From Flavobacteriia bacterium (GTDB taxonomy: Bacteria; Bacteroidota; Bacteroidia; Flavobacteriales_D; Crocinitomicaceae): a stretch of 40,943 nucleotides of DNA. Location: positions 1 to 40,943 of the forward strand of contig CANFHU010000024.1 in NCBI GenBank assembly GCA_947446925.1, in the 5' to 3' direction. The stretch's first letter is position 1. Each line of letters opens with the position of its first letter. The notes beneath the pieces were generated by a model. It was not told the origin of the DNA. It searched no databases and worked only from the letters and a program-made list of their open reading frames with translations. The translations under genes were made by a program, and so were the position numbers. Shown here in pieces: positions 7,533 to 16,189 of this stretch.

Positions 7533-7569
7533 CTTCGAGAACCTCAGCAACCGTGTTCGATAGCCTCAG
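7533..7569 (-). repeat. Two units of a CTGAGnnTnTCGAA-type repeat, 22-bp period
   Basis: On the minus strand CTGAGGCTATCGAAC (7555-7569) and CTGAGGTTCTCGAAG (7533-7547) sit 22 bp apart, each preceded by CGGTT[C/G]. A third relative, CTGAGCTTGCCGAAG, is at 25589-25603. This looks like a dispersed intergenic repeat family common in Bacteroidota genomes. Confidence 0.55.
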
Positions 7570-7740
7570 GAACCGAATTTGAGGGTTGAGTGACGGGTGA
7601 CGAAGAGAAGAATAAAAACATTAAGGCATTTAGTACGTATAGGGTAGTTTAATATGAAGGATATTAAAGCGCTTTGCTTGGTTTATCAATGTCTAACATT
7701 TTTTTTTAAATTACATCATGGTAAGAAATCCATCCGATAT

Positions 7741-7771
7741 ATAACAAAAAACCCGACGCTAGGCCGGGTTT
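7741..7771 (-). terminator. Rho-independent terminator of ahcY
   Basis: AAACCCG (7749-7755) pairs with CGGGTTT (7765-7771) around a 9-nt loop. On the minus strand the stem is followed by TTTTTGTTAT. It lies 25 bp past the ahcY stop. Confidence 0.85.
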
Positions 7772-7796
7772 CGATTTTAGGGAGATTACTAATTTC

Positions 7797-9110
7797 TTAG
7801 TATCTGTATTCGTGTGGTTTGTATGGTCCTTCAACCGCAACACCGATGTAATCCGCTTGATCTTTTGTAAGAACATCTAATTCAACACCAATTTTTGCTA
7901 AGTGAAGACGTGCAACTTTTTCATCCAAATGTTTTGGTAAAGTATACACTTCATTCTCATATTTATCAGAGTTCAACCATAACTCGATTTGAGCTAATGT
8001 TTGATTTGTAAATGAGTTAGACATTACAAAAGAAGGGTGACCTGTAGCACAACCTAAGTTTACTAAACGTCCTTCTGCTAACAAGATAATATCATTACCG
8101 TTTACGTTGTATAAATCTACTTGTGGTTTAATTTCTACTTTAGAATGACCATAATTTTCATTTAACCAAGCAACGCTAATTTCATTGTCAAAGTGTCCGA
8201 TGTTACAAACGATTGCTTTATCTTTCATTTTCAAGAAATGCTCACCAGTTACGATGTCTTTGTTTCCAGTAGTTGTAACGATGATATCTCCTAAATGAAT
8301 TACGTTATTCAATTTTTTAACTTCAAATCCGTCCATTGCAGCTTGTAAAGCACAAATAGGATCGATTTCAGTAACGATAACACGCGCACCAGCACCTTGT
8401 AAAGAAGCAGCAGAACCTTTACCAACATCACCGTAACCACAAACAACAGCAACTTTACCAGCCATCATAATATCTGTAGCACGACGAATTGAATCAACTA
8501 AAGATTCTTTACATCCGTATTTGTTATCAAATTTAGATTTAGTTACTGAATCATTTACATTAATTGCAGGAACTAATAAAGTACCATTTTTAACACGTTC
8601 GTGTAAACGGTGAACTCCAGTTGTAGTTTCTTCAGATAAACCTTTAATAGCAGCAGCTAATTGTGGGTAACGATCAAAAACCATGTTAGTTAAATCACCA
8701 CCATCATCTAAAATCATGTTTAATGGTTGGCTATCTGGGAAAGCATAAAGCGTTTGTTCGATACACCAATCGAATTCTTCTTCATTCATTCCTTTCCAAG
8801 CATAAACAGGGATTCCAGCAGCAGCAATTGCAGCAGCAGCGTGATCTTGCGTAGAGAAAATGTTACAAGAAGACCAAGAAACGTCTGCTCCTAATTCAAC
8901 TAATGTTTCAATCAATACTGCTGTTTGGATAGTCATGTGCAAACAACCAGCGATTCTAGCACCAGCTAAAGGCTTGGAAGCACCATATTCTTCTCTCAAA
9001 GACATTAAACCTGGCATCTCTGCTTCCGCTAATGTAATTTCTTTTCTACCCCAATCTGCAAGGGTAATGTCTTTTACTTTAAACGCTAATTTTTCTGTTG
9101 TGTTTGTCAT
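7797..9110 (-). CDS. ahcY: Adenosylhomocysteinase (SAH hydrolase)
   Basis: A 437-residue cytoplasmic enzyme that reversibly hydrolyses S-adenosylhomocysteine to adenosine and homocysteine, relieving product inhibition of methyltransferases in the activated methyl cycle. The sequence shows the N-terminal ADWGRKEI and [17 protein letters not shown] segments. It also has the catalytic region around [18 protein letters not shown], the NAD-binding GYGDVGKG (225-232) and the family C-terminus ending KPHEYRY, which closes the active site of the neighbouring subunit. The ATG at 9110 gives the expected full length. It is an independent unit: the yqeY/ftsZ terminator lies upstream and its own terminator downstream. 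The 107-bp leader region has no clear SAH-riboswitch-like structure and only an imperfect -7 element. Confidence 0.98.
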   Translation of the reverse strand: MTNTTEKLAFKVKDITLADWGRKEITLAEAEMPGLMSLREEYGASKPLAGARIAGCLHMTIQTAVLIETLVELGADVSWSSCNIFSTQDHAAAAIAAAGIPVYAWKGMNEEEFDWCIEQTLYAFPDSQPLNMILDDGGDLTNMVFDRYPQLAAAIKGLSEETTTGVHRLHERVKNGTLLVPAINVNDSVTKSKFDNKYGCKESLVDSIRRATDIMMAGKVAVVCGYGDVGKGSAASLQGAGARVIVTEIDPICALQAAMDGFEVKKLNNVIHLGDIIVTTTGNKDIVTGEHFLKMKDKAIVCNIGHFDNEISVAWLNENYGHSKVEIKPQVDLYNVNGNDIILLAEGRLVNLGCATGHPSFVMSNSFTNQTLAQIELWLNSDKYENEVYTLPKHLDEKVARLHLAKIGVELDVLTKDQADYIGVAVEGPYKPHEYRY

Positions 9111-9217
9111 ACTAGTTTTTTTAGTGCTATAAAATTACGAAACAAGTAATGATAAAAAAAATATTTTTATGGAAATAAAATGGGAGTTTTACAGAATACA
9201 GATAGACAGATTATTGG

Positions 9218-9246
9218 AATAAAAAAAACCACCCGTTGGGTGGTTT
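9218..9246 (-). terminator. Rho-independent terminator of the dcw/yqeY operon
   Basis: AAACCACCC (9226-9234) pairs perfectly with GGGTGGTTT (9238-9246). On the minus strand it is followed by a run of T (complement of the A run 9219-9228). It is the first strong terminator seen after mraZ on this strand and separates the dcw cluster from ahcY. Confidence 0.88.
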
Positions 9247-9282
9247 AAAATTAAAAATGATTGTATTGTAGGGTGTAATTTT

Positions 9283-9341
9283 GCGTCATAGAAGGAGACG
9301 AAAGCATTACGTCATAGAAGGAGACGCAAAGCATTGCGTCT
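9283..9341. repeat. REP-like palindrome repeats abutting the yqeY stop codon
   Basis: AGACGCAA (9322-9329) and TTGCGTCT (9334-9341) form a perfect 8-bp stem with a 4-nt loop ending one base before the yqeY stop codon (9342-9344). A degenerate copy (GACGAAAGCATTACGTC, 9297-9313) precedes it; the word CGTCATAGAAGGAGACG occurs twice with a 26-bp offset (9284 and 9310). Such GAGACGCAAAGCATTGCGTC palindromes occur scattered in many bacterial genomes. Confidence 0.7.
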
Positions 9342-9797
9342 TTACGAGAGCTTTGAAAGCTCTTCTTTGGCGATTGTTGAAATTACTTTTCCGTCTGCTT
9401 TACCTGCTAATTTACCAGATAAAACTCCCATTATTTTACCAATTTCTTGCGGTGATTTAGCCCCTGTTTGAGCAATTGCAGTTAAAACTTCTTGACGAAC
9501 TTCGTCTTCAGTCATCATTTTAGGCAGATAAACTTCCATTACTTGCGCTTCAAACAATTCATCTTTCGCTAAATCATCTCTATTTTGAGCGACATATACA
9601 GCATATGTTTCCATACGTTGTTTGTGTAACTTCATAATAATTTTAATTGCAACATCATCAGAAACCTCTCCATTACCTCCAGAAGTAGCTTCTAATAAAA
9701 GTTTTGATTTGATATCGCGTAATGCTTGTAATTTTTCTTTTTCTTTCGCTAACATCGCATTTTTGATGTCCGAAGAAATTTGTTCCATGAACCCCAT
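9342..9797 (-). CDS. yqeY: GatB/YqeY-domain protein
   Basis: A small soluble protein (151 residues from the ATG at 9797) of the YqeY family, which shares the tRNA-binding C-terminal domain of the amidotransferase subunit GatB. Its exact role is not established. Recognisable family features are DIKNAMLAKEKEKLQALRDIKSKLL at the N-terminus, the LPKMMTEDEV segment and the closing GKIMGVLSGKLAGKADGKVI. The frame extends to a TTG at 9803 that overlaps the ftsZ stop. ATG at 9797 or 9788 is more likely, and 9797 begins 3 nt after ftsZ ends. It is co-directional and tightly linked with ftsZ, as in other Bacteroidota, and is the last gene before the terminator. Confidence 0.93.
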   Translation of the reverse strand: MGFMEQISSDIKNAMLAKEKEKLQALRDIKSKLLLEATSGGNGEVSDDVAIKIIMKLHKQRMETYAVYVAQNRDDLAKDELFEAQVMEVYLPKMMTEDEVRQEVLTAIAQTGAKSPQEIGKIMGVLSGKLAGKADGKVISTIAKEELSKLS

Positions 9798-9799
9798 AA

Positions 9800-11431
9800 T
9801 CAATCTACGTTATCGTGTAAAAATGAATTGTTACTTCTTAAAGAAATGTTGTCCCCATTTCCAGATACTCCATAGCGAGAAATAGAATTTTCTGTACTAT
9901 GTTTAGACTGGTCTAATTGAATATTTCTTCTTTCAAATGCAGGTTCTTTTTCTAATTGTGTAAGACCATCTGCTTTCTTCAATTTTTGCGTGTACGCATG
10001 CAGACGTTCCATACGCTCTTGTTGAATTTTCAATTGTTCTTCCGGAGACAAGTGTGTCTTAGGCGTAGTTTTGATACTATTTTCCAAAGGCAAAATAGCG
10101 TCATCTAATTCTAACGTATGTACAATTTTTTCGTCTGAAACTGGCGTTTTAACTTCGTTTACTGGAAATGTTGCTACTTCTTCATTTGTTGAAGTTTCTA
10201 CTTCCCAAACCAAACTTACCGGTTCAGATTCTTTTTGTGGTTCAATCGTAGGTTTAGCAGTTTCATCTACCCAATTTCTAACTGTTGGTTTAACGTCTAA
10301 AGTAGGTTCAACAGTTTTTAAAAAAGGTTCATTGTTATTTTCAACAGATGGCGTAGGTTCAGCCTTTGGTGCTACTTCTGTTGGTTTTACTAATTGTGAA
10401 ACAATTTCATTTTTTGGCTCCTCATGTAAAGGGCGAACGATCTTTTCAGGAGCCTTCTCAAAACCCGTGATAGGAGATGAATTGAAACCAGTAGCGATTA
10501 ATGTTACACTTAATTTTTCACCTAAAGTTGGGTCATATCCATGTCCCCAAATTACATCCGCAGAAGAACCAGCTTCATCTTGAATAAAGTCTGTTATTTC
10601 TGTGATTTCATCCATCAACACTTCCTTATCTCCGTATGTAATATTTAATAGTACAAATTTAGCACCAGCAATATTATTATCATTTAATAATGGTGAATCT
10701 AGCGCTTCTGTTACACAACGAATTGCTCTATCTTCTCCTTCTACAGCAGCAGACCCCATGATCGCAACACCCGAATCTTTCATTACCGTGTATACGTCAT
10801 TGAAATCAACGTTTACCGAACCAGTAACTGAAATTAATTCAGCGATTCCTTTTGCTGCAACCGTTAATACATCATCGGCTTTAGAGAATGCATTATTAAT
10901 AGTAAGGTTACCTGTCATTTCACGTAACTTCTCATTATTGATTACCAACAATGTGTCTACTGCTTTACGCATTTCTTCTAAACCAAGTTCTGCTTGTTGT
11001 CTTCTTTTACGCCCTTCAAAACCGAAAGGAACAGTAACAATACCAACAGTAAGAATACCTAGTTCTCTTGCAACACTTGCAATTACGGGAGCAGCGCCTG
11101 TACCTGTACCACCTCCCATACCAGCAGTAACGAAAACCATCTTTGTATTTTCACCTAGAACAGATCTAATTTCATCTATATTCTCAATTGCTGCATTTTT
11201 ACCAATCTCTGGAATTGCACCTGCACCATTACCCTCCGTTAATGAAGCGCCCAATTGAATTTTGTATGGAACTGCAGAAATATCTAATGCTTGTTTGTCT
11301 GTATTACAAACAATAAAATCTACTCCTTTAATCCCAAGGTTGTACATGTGGTTTACAGCATTACTACCGCCACCACCTACACCGATAACCTTAATGATGG
11401 ATGAAATGTTTTTTGGTAAATCGAATTCCAT
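9800..11431 (-). CDS. ftsZ: Cell division protein FtsZ
   Basis: The tubulin-like GTPase that polymerises into the division ring. Visible elements are the glycine-rich VIGVGGGGSNAVNHM start (about 15-29), the tubulin signature GGGTGTG (106-112) and the T7 catalytic loop NVDFNDV (207-213). At 543 residues it is much longer than E. coli FtsZ (383) because of a disordered, Pro/Thr/Glu-rich linker (about 325-490). It ends with a basic, conserved tail (SISRYGVSGNGDNISLRSNN and on to HDNVD) that typifies Bacteroidota FtsZ and takes the place of the usual C-terminal peptide. ATG start. It lies 85 bp downstream of ftsA, the largest gap within the dcw cluster, and that gap contains two hairpins. Confidence 0.98.
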   Translation of the reverse strand: MEFDLPKNISSIIKVIGVGGGGSNAVNHMYNLGIKGVDFIVCNTDKQALDISAVPYKIQLGASLTEGNGAGAIPEIGKNAAIENIDEIRSVLGENTKMVFVTAGMGGGTGTGAAPVIASVARELGILTVGIVTVPFGFEGRKRRQQAELGLEEMRKAVDTLLVINNEKLREMTGNLTINNAFSKADDVLTVAAKGIAELISVTGSVNVDFNDVYTVMKDSGVAIMGSAAVEGEDRAIRCVTEALDSPLLNDNNIAGAKFVLLNITYGDKEVLMDEITEITDFIQDEAGSSADVIWGHGYDPTLGEKLSVTLIATGFNSSPITGFEKAPEKIVRPLHEEPKNEIVSQLVKPTEVAPKAEPTPSVENNNEPFLKTVEPTLDVKPTVRNWVDETAKPTIEPQKESEPVSLVWEVETSTNEEVATFPVNEVKTPVSDEKIVHTLELDDAILPLENSIKTTPKTHLSPEEQLKIQQERMERLHAYTQKLKKADGLTQLEKEPAFERRNIQLDQSKHSTENSISRYGVSGNGDNISLRSNNSFLHDNVD

Positions 11432-11455
11432 TTTCTTTATATTTTATATTTTGAA

Positions 11456-11517
11456 TGTTGCTAAGCAACAATGTTTTTTTGTTATATGCTAATTGGTATG
11501 TTGTAGTACTACATACC
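11456..11517 (-). promoter_or_regulatory. Two hairpins in the ftsA-ftsZ gap
   Basis: GGTATGT (11495-11501) pairs with ACATACC (11511-11517), continuing into a GTAGTACTAC core, directly after the ftsA stop. TGTTGC (11456-11461) pairs with GCAACA (11465-11470) about 25 nt before the ftsZ ATG. Neither has a convincing T tract directly after it on the minus strand, so they look more like mRNA processing, stability or attenuation structures than simple terminators. No TAnnTTTG promoter is visible in the gap. Confidence 0.5.
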
Positions 11518-12824
11518 TACTCAGGTTCTTTCAGAATTCCTTCTAATTTTTCAAAGATAGATTTGAAAAATGGACCTCTTGATTCTTTTTGAACAGGTTT
11601 TTCTTTTTTATTTGGTTGATCTTCTTTTTCAGAAGTCGTTTCGTTTGATTGTAATTTTTGCTTCACATCTATCGATTGAAAACCTTTTAAAACTAATCCA
11701 ATACCTGTCGAATACATTGGACTAGTCAAATTTTCAATCGTATTGGAACTTCCTAAGTGTTCTGTAGGATAGCCTATACGCGTATCAATTCCTGTAATAT
11801 ATTCAAAAAGTTGAGTGATATGTTTTAATTGAGATCCACCACCTGTCACAACAATTCCTCCACTTAATTTTCTTTCAAAACCAGAATTTCTAATTTCATA
11901 GTGAACGTGTTCGATAATTTCTTCCATACGCGCTTGTATGATACTTGCTAAATTGCGTAAAGAAATTTCTTTAGCTTCTTTTCCGCGTACACCAGGAATA
12001 CAAACTACTTCATTTGTTTGACATTCGCTTGCTAAAGCAGAACCATATTTCACTTTTAAAGCTTCCGCATGTTTTTTCATGATAGAACATCCTTCCTTAA
12101 TATCTTCGGAAATAATATTTCCACCAAAAGGTATTACCGCAGTATGACGAATTATTCCTTCATGAAAAATAGCGATATCTGTAGTTCCACCACCGATATC
12201 TACCAAAACTACTCCTGACTCTTTTTCATCTTCTGACAATACAGCTTCAGCAGAAGCAAGTGGCTCAAGAATTGTGTCTTTGATTACCAATCCAGCTTTT
12301 TCAACACAACGGTTAATATTTTTAACTGCAGAAACATGACCAGTGATAATATGGAAATTAGCCTCTAAGCGAGACCCTGCCATACCGATCGGATCTTTGA
12401 TACCATATTCGTTATCCACAATATATTCTTGTGGAAGTGCATCTATGATTTCCTCTCCTGGCTCCATAGACAAACGATACATATCGTCTCTCAAGGCATT
12501 AATATCGCTAATTGTAATTAAATCATCTGTTTTTCTGCGCGTTAGAATTCCTCTGTGTTGATAACTCTTAATGTGCTGACCAGCAATTCCTACATTCACA
12601 ACGCGAATAATCAAATCACCTTCAACACGAGACTGCGCTTCCTTCACCGCTAATTCGATTGAATCAATTGTTTTTTCGATGTTTGAAACAACTCCACGCG
12701 AAACACCTAGAGAATCACTTTTCCCCATTGATAAAATTTCAATTTTACCATGTTCGTTCATTCTACCAACGAAACATGCGATTTTCGTTGTCCCAATATC
12801 TAAACCTACAATTACTTGACTCAT
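11517..12824 (-). CDS. ftsA: Cell division protein FtsA
   Basis: An actin-like ATPase that tethers FtsZ filaments to the membrane and recruits later division proteins. Phosphate-binding motifs are visible at VGLDIGTTKIACFVG (phosphate 1) and LVDIGGGTTDIAIF (about 207-220, phosphate 2). The 1C-domain insert typical of FtsA (about 84-160) and the adenosine motif GGIVVTGGGSQL are also present. The C-terminus FFKSIFEKLEGIL is an amphipathic helix expected to bind the membrane, after a charged linker. At 435 residues it is slightly longer than E. coli FtsA. The ATG at 12824 is 2 bp after the ftsQ stop, so the two are probably translated from the same message. Confidence 0.97.
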   Translation of the reverse strand: MSQVIVGLDIGTTKIACFVGRMNEHGKIEILSMGKSDSLGVSRGVVSNIEKTIDSIELAVKEAQSRVEGDLIIRVVNVGIAGQHIKSYQHRGILTRRKTDDLITISDINALRDDMYRLSMEPGEEIIDALPQEYIVDNEYGIKDPIGMAGSRLEANFHIITGHVSAVKNINRCVEKAGLVIKDTILEPLASAEAVLSEDEKESGVVLVDIGGGTTDIAIFHEGIIRHTAVIPFGGNIISEDIKEGCSIMKKHAEALKVKYGSALASECQTNEVVCIPGVRGKEAKEISLRNLASIIQARMEEIIEHVHYEIRNSGFERKLSGGIVVTGGGSQLKHITQLFEYITGIDTRIGYPTEHLGSSNTIENLTSPMYSTGIGLVLKGFQSIDVKQKLQSNETTSEKEDQPNKKEKPVQKESRGPFFKSIFEKLEGILKEPE

Positions 12825-12826
12825 AT

Positions 12827-13648
12827 TTAATCTGCTTTCGGATCTGATCCTAATTGTTTTTTACTACAAACTACTTGATTTTCATACTTCAGATTAAAAC
12901 AATCGTAGGTACTCCAACCTTCATAGGGAATTCCCTCCTTGTAAAAGTCTGCTAATTTACGAAATTTTACTTTAACTTCCTCATTAGAAAGGGCGCTTCC
13001 AAAAATAATTTTTTGGTCTCCTACGCGCGGTACGAGCACAAAATCGCCATTTTTTTCTTTATGGATTTGACCAATTTGCAAAGAAAAAAATGGATCATTA
13101 CAAACATAGCGAGAAATTCTGTAGATATCGTCTAAGGAATATTTAGTTATTAAATTTTTGTTGTTAATAATTTTATTTACTGTTAAACCATTATTTTTAT
13201 CTAAAATATCTCCGGTAACTACCACTACTCTAGCTGTATATAAATATGAAGGCGAAATGGTATGTCCAAGTTCATCTAAATAAAAACTTTCTCCGTTCGT
13301 ATTAAAAATACGTGCAATTGGTCTTCGAATTTTAACATTAATTGCCCAATCTCCTCCTAATTTTGTATATACATTACAATCAAGCACTTCCGTCATTCCA
13401 TTTACAAATTTTTCGATCCGATTAAGTTGTAATTGCTTGTTCTTTTGATTTGCAACAATTAACCCTTTACGTTTTAAACGAACAAATAATTCTTTTTCCG
13501 TTAAAAATGCATTTTCGTCTTGAATATCAATGTGAATTTTTGGTGTTTTAAGATTAGAGGCTTTTTGCTGACCATTTGTAATGGCAAGAATCACAACTAT
13601 TGTCGCGAAGAAAAGTGTCCAAATGGTTATTTTAAGCCAAGTTTTCAT
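12827..13648 (-). CDS. ftsQ: Cell division protein FtsQ/DivIB-like
   Basis: A 273-residue bitopic division protein, identified by position and topology more than by strong sequence motifs. It has a short cytoplasmic N-terminus and one transmembrane helix (about 7-25, LKITIWTLFFATIVVILAI). An extracytoplasmic POTRA-like segment (HIDIQDENAFLTEKELFVRL and following) leads into the FtsQ beta domain with NVKIRRPIARIF and FYLDELG, typical of the family. In other bacteria FtsQ links early and late divisome proteins with FtsL. It sits between murC and ftsA, its canonical place. ATG start, 43 bp after murC. Confidence 0.92.
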   Translation of the reverse strand: MKTWLKITIWTLFFATIVVILAITNGQQKASNLKTPKIHIDIQDENAFLTEKELFVRLKRKGLIVANQKNKQLQLNRIEKFVNGMTEVLDCNVYTKLGGDWAINVKIRRPIARIFNTNGESFYLDELGHTISPSYLYTARVVVVTGDILDKNNGLTVNKIINNKNLITKYSLDDIYRISRYVCNDPFFSLQIGQIHKEKNGDFVLVPRVGDQKIIFGSALSNEEVKVKFRKLADFYKEGIPYEGWSTYDCFNLKYENQVVCSKKQLGSDPKAD

Positions 13649-13691
13649 AGTTAGTTATTTATAAAAAATTCAGAAGAAATATGCGCCTATA

Positions 13692-15077
13692 TTAAGCATC
13701 TAACTGTATTTTTTGTATTTTTTCTTTAAGCGGTTTTACCAATCGGTCAATGTCTCCAGCACCTACGGTTAAAACTACTTGATTTGAAGTCAGTTCAAAC
13801 GCATCAACAAGTTCTTCTTTAGCAATTAATCGCTTTGATTTAGCGGTGATTTTAGCTAATAATACATCACTTGTAACCCCAGGCATGGGCTTTTCTCTTG
13901 CAGGATAAATCGGTAATAAATATAATTCATCCACCAGCGATAATTGCTGCGCAAATCCTTCCATAAAATCATTCGTACGGGAAAACAAATGCGGTTGAAA
14001 AACCAAAGAAATTTGTTTTGTAGGATATAATAATCGGACAGAATCAATCAATGCTTTTAACTCCGTTGGATGGTGTGCATAATCATCAATATAGACAATA
14101 TCTTCTGTTTTAACGTGGTATTCAAAGCGACGTTTAACTCCCGAAAATGTATTTAATCCATGGCGTATTTCCGATTCTGACAATCCAAGAAAAACACATA
14201 AAGCGATGCATGCAAGAGCATTCTCCGCGTTATGTATACCTGGTAAACCTAAACGAATATTATTCCAAATATGTCCTTCGAACACAACATCTATTACCTG
14301 CATCCCATTTACAGAGCGCAAATTAGAACCTTTAAAATCAGCATCTTCCGTTAACGAATAGGTGATTACATTAGCCGGACTTGTCAATGGCAATCCTTTT
14401 TTAATCACCAATAACCCATCGTGATTTATCAAATTCGCGTACTCTTGGAATCCTTGTAAAAATGTTTCTTCATCCCCATAAATATCTAAGTGGTCAGGGT
14501 CACATGCCGTAATTATAGACGCAAATGGATTTAATTGTAAAAATGAACGATCAAATTCATCTGCTTCAATAACGGTAAAATCTGAGGAAGTAGACGCAAT
14601 AAAATTGGTATTATAATTCGTTGAAATCCCACCTAAAAACGCATTACATTGTAAGGAAGAAGAAAATAAAATATGCGCAAGCATCGTACTTGTAGTGGTC
14701 TTTCCATGAGTACCAGCAACACATAGGCCTTTCGAATTATGTGTGATTAACCCAAGAATTTGCGCACGTTTTAAAATAGTAAATCCTTGCTCTAAAATAA
14801 ACACATACTCCAACATATCTTTTGGAATCGCAGGTGTAAAAACAACTAAAGTGTTATCCTTATCAATTTGTTTGCCAATCGCTTCTCCTATGTCTTCAAA
14901 ATGAATAAAAATACCTTCTTCCACTAATGCATCTGTTAATGGGGATGGTGTTTTATCATACCCACTTACTTCAAAACCCTTTAACTTAAAGTAACGTGCA
15001 AGCGCAGACATTCCAATTCCCCCGATACCAAGAAAATATATTTTTTTGAACGCATTTAAATCAACGTTATTTATCAT
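13692..15077 (-). CDS. murC: UDP-N-acetylmuramate--L-alanine ligase
   Basis: Cytoplasmic Mur ligase adding L-Ala to UDP-MurNAc, the first peptide step of the peptidoglycan precursor. The N-terminal UDP-binding fold begins with IYFLGIGGIGMSALARYF. The ATP P-loop is GTHGKTTTS (about residue 122), the middle domain has EADEFDRSFL, and the C-terminal domain has DDYAHHPTELKAL with the conserved HHP. I chose the ATG at 15077 because it overlaps the murG stop as ATGA, typical of translational coupling. The frame is also open from an ATG at 15086, which would add three residues and increase the overlap to 13 bp. Length (461) is normal for the family. Confidence 0.97.
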   Translation of the reverse strand: MINNVDLNAFKKIYFLGIGGIGMSALARYFKLKGFEVSGYDKTPSPLTDALVEEGIFIHFEDIGEAIGKQIDKDNTLVVFTPAIPKDMLEYVFILEQGFTILKRAQILGLITHNSKGLCVAGTHGKTTTSTMLAHILFSSSLQCNAFLGGISTNYNTNFIASTSSDFTVIEADEFDRSFLQLNPFASIITACDPDHLDIYGDEETFLQGFQEYANLINHDGLLVIKKGLPLTSPANVITYSLTEDADFKGSNLRSVNGMQVIDVVFEGHIWNNIRLGLPGIHNAENALACIALCVFLGLSESEIRHGLNTFSGVKRRFEYHVKTEDIVYIDDYAHHPTELKALIDSVRLLYPTKQISLVFQPHLFSRTNDFMEGFAQQLSLVDELYLLPIYPAREKPMPGVTSDVLLAKITAKSKRLIAKEELVDAFELTSNQVVLTVGAGDIDRLVKPLKEKIQKIQLDA

Positions 15078-16168
15078 AACATGCATTTTTCAATTTCATT
15101 TACTATCAATTCAGCAGCATTTGGAATAGCAAAATCGCGTAATTTTAAAGCCATTTGCCTACTTGAATTATCATTATTTACTAATTCAATACTAGTTTGA
15201 ATTAATTTTTCTTTTGCTTCCTTATCCGTAACTACAAGAATTGCATCTGCCAATGATTTCGCATTATGCGTTTGGTGATCATCCGATACATTTGGAGAAG
15301 GTACCAATATTGATGGTTTTTCAATAATTGTTAACTCAGATACAGACATTGCTCCAGCTCTTGAAATAATTACATCCGCAGCAGCATAGGCTAAATCCAT
15401 TTCTTTTATAAATTCAAACAAATGAATTCCTTTGGATGCAAATTCCTCTTGATGATCTATGTAATTCGGAAAATAGAATTTTCCACATTGCCAAATCACC
15501 TGTACATTCGCTTCAACAATTTTATCTATACTACCTATTAAACTTTCATTCAAAGTTCTTGCTCCTAAACTACCACCAATTATTAAAATGGTTTTTTTGG
15601 TAGCATCTAATTTAAAATGTGTTATTGCGTTCTCTTTTTTACCATCAATCGATACCATTTCATTTCGAACTGGATTTCCTGTTAATACGATCTTTTCCTT
15701 TGGGAAAAATTTATCTAAATTAGGATATGCAACACAAATTTTAGAAACCACTTTTGAAAGTATACGGTTTGTTTTTCCAGGAAATGAATTTTGTTCTTGT
15801 ACAACAGTTGGTATATTTAGTATCGATGCTATTCTCAAAATGGGTCCAGAAGCATATCCACCAACACCAATTACCACTTGTGGTTTAAATTTTTTAAGAA
15901 TAAAAAAAGCCTTTACTAGACTATAAACTAACTTAAATGGCAATATGAAGTTTGAAAAAGCAATTCTACGTTGAAAGCCAGTAATTGGCAGTCCAATAAT
16001 CGAATAACCTGCTTGCGGTACCTTTTCCATTTCCATTTTACCAGAAGCACCAACAAACAATATATCAGCAGTAGGATTACGATGTTTCAATTCATTCGCA
16101 ATAGCAATTGCTGGGAAAATATGTCCACCTGTACCACCACCAGATATAATTATTTTTTGTGTATTCAT
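15074..16168 (-). CDS. murG: UDP-GlcNAc:lipid I N-acetylglucosaminyltransferase
   Basis: A peripheral membrane glycosyltransferase (GT28) converting lipid I to lipid II on the inner face of the cytoplasmic membrane. Family signatures are the N-terminal SGGGTGGHIFPAIAIANEL, VVIGVGGYASGP, VVQEQNSFPGKTNR and, in the C-terminal nucleotide-binding domain, IIGGSLGART and SRAGAMSVSEL. The hydrophobic patch SNFILPFKLVYSLVKAFF is the expected membrane-association site. Its 364 residues match the usual length. ATG start; the stop overlaps murC. It lies between ftsW and murC as in the standard dcw order. Confidence 0.98.
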   Translation of the reverse strand: MNTQKIIISGGGTGGHIFPAIAIANELKHRNPTADILFVGASGKMEMEKVPQAGYSIIGLPITGFQRRIAFSNFILPFKLVYSLVKAFFILKKFKPQVVIGVGGYASGPILRIASILNIPTVVQEQNSFPGKTNRILSKVVSKICVAYPNLDKFFPKEKIVLTGNPVRNEMVSIDGKKENAITHFKLDATKKTILIIGGSLGARTLNESLIGSIDKIVEANVQVIWQCGKFYFPNYIDHQEEFASKGIHLFEFIKEMDLAYAAADVIISRAGAMSVSELTIIEKPSILVPSPNVSDDHQTHNAKSLADAILVVTDKEAKEKLIQTSIELVNNDNSSRQMALKLRDFAIPNAAELIVNEIEKCML

Positions 16169-16189
16169 TTTTTCACTTTACATTTTGAC

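Larger units (their letters stand above)
7467..7796. other. Intergenic region between the sensor kinase gene and ahcY
   Basis: This 330-bp gap holds, from left to right, the kinase -7 element (7483-7490), a copy of the LytTR-like word (7516-7531), two 22-bp repeat units (7533-7569) and the ahcY terminator (7741-7771). The stretch 7580-7740 shows no ORF or RNA gene I can recognise. Confidence 0.6.

Noticed and set aside
9111-9217. SAH riboswitch in the ahcY leader
   Set aside because: SAH riboswitches are known upstream of ahcY in other phyla, but this leader is A/T-rich with poly-A/T runs and I find no GC-rich pseudoknot-like stems.
10071-11258. Plus-strand ORFs of 170 and 218 codons opposite ftsZ
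   Set aside because: They lie entirely antisense to a clearly coding, conserved ftsZ frame and show no recognisable domain; their low-complexity Ser/Thr/Pro composition is what the reverse strand of ftsZ yields.
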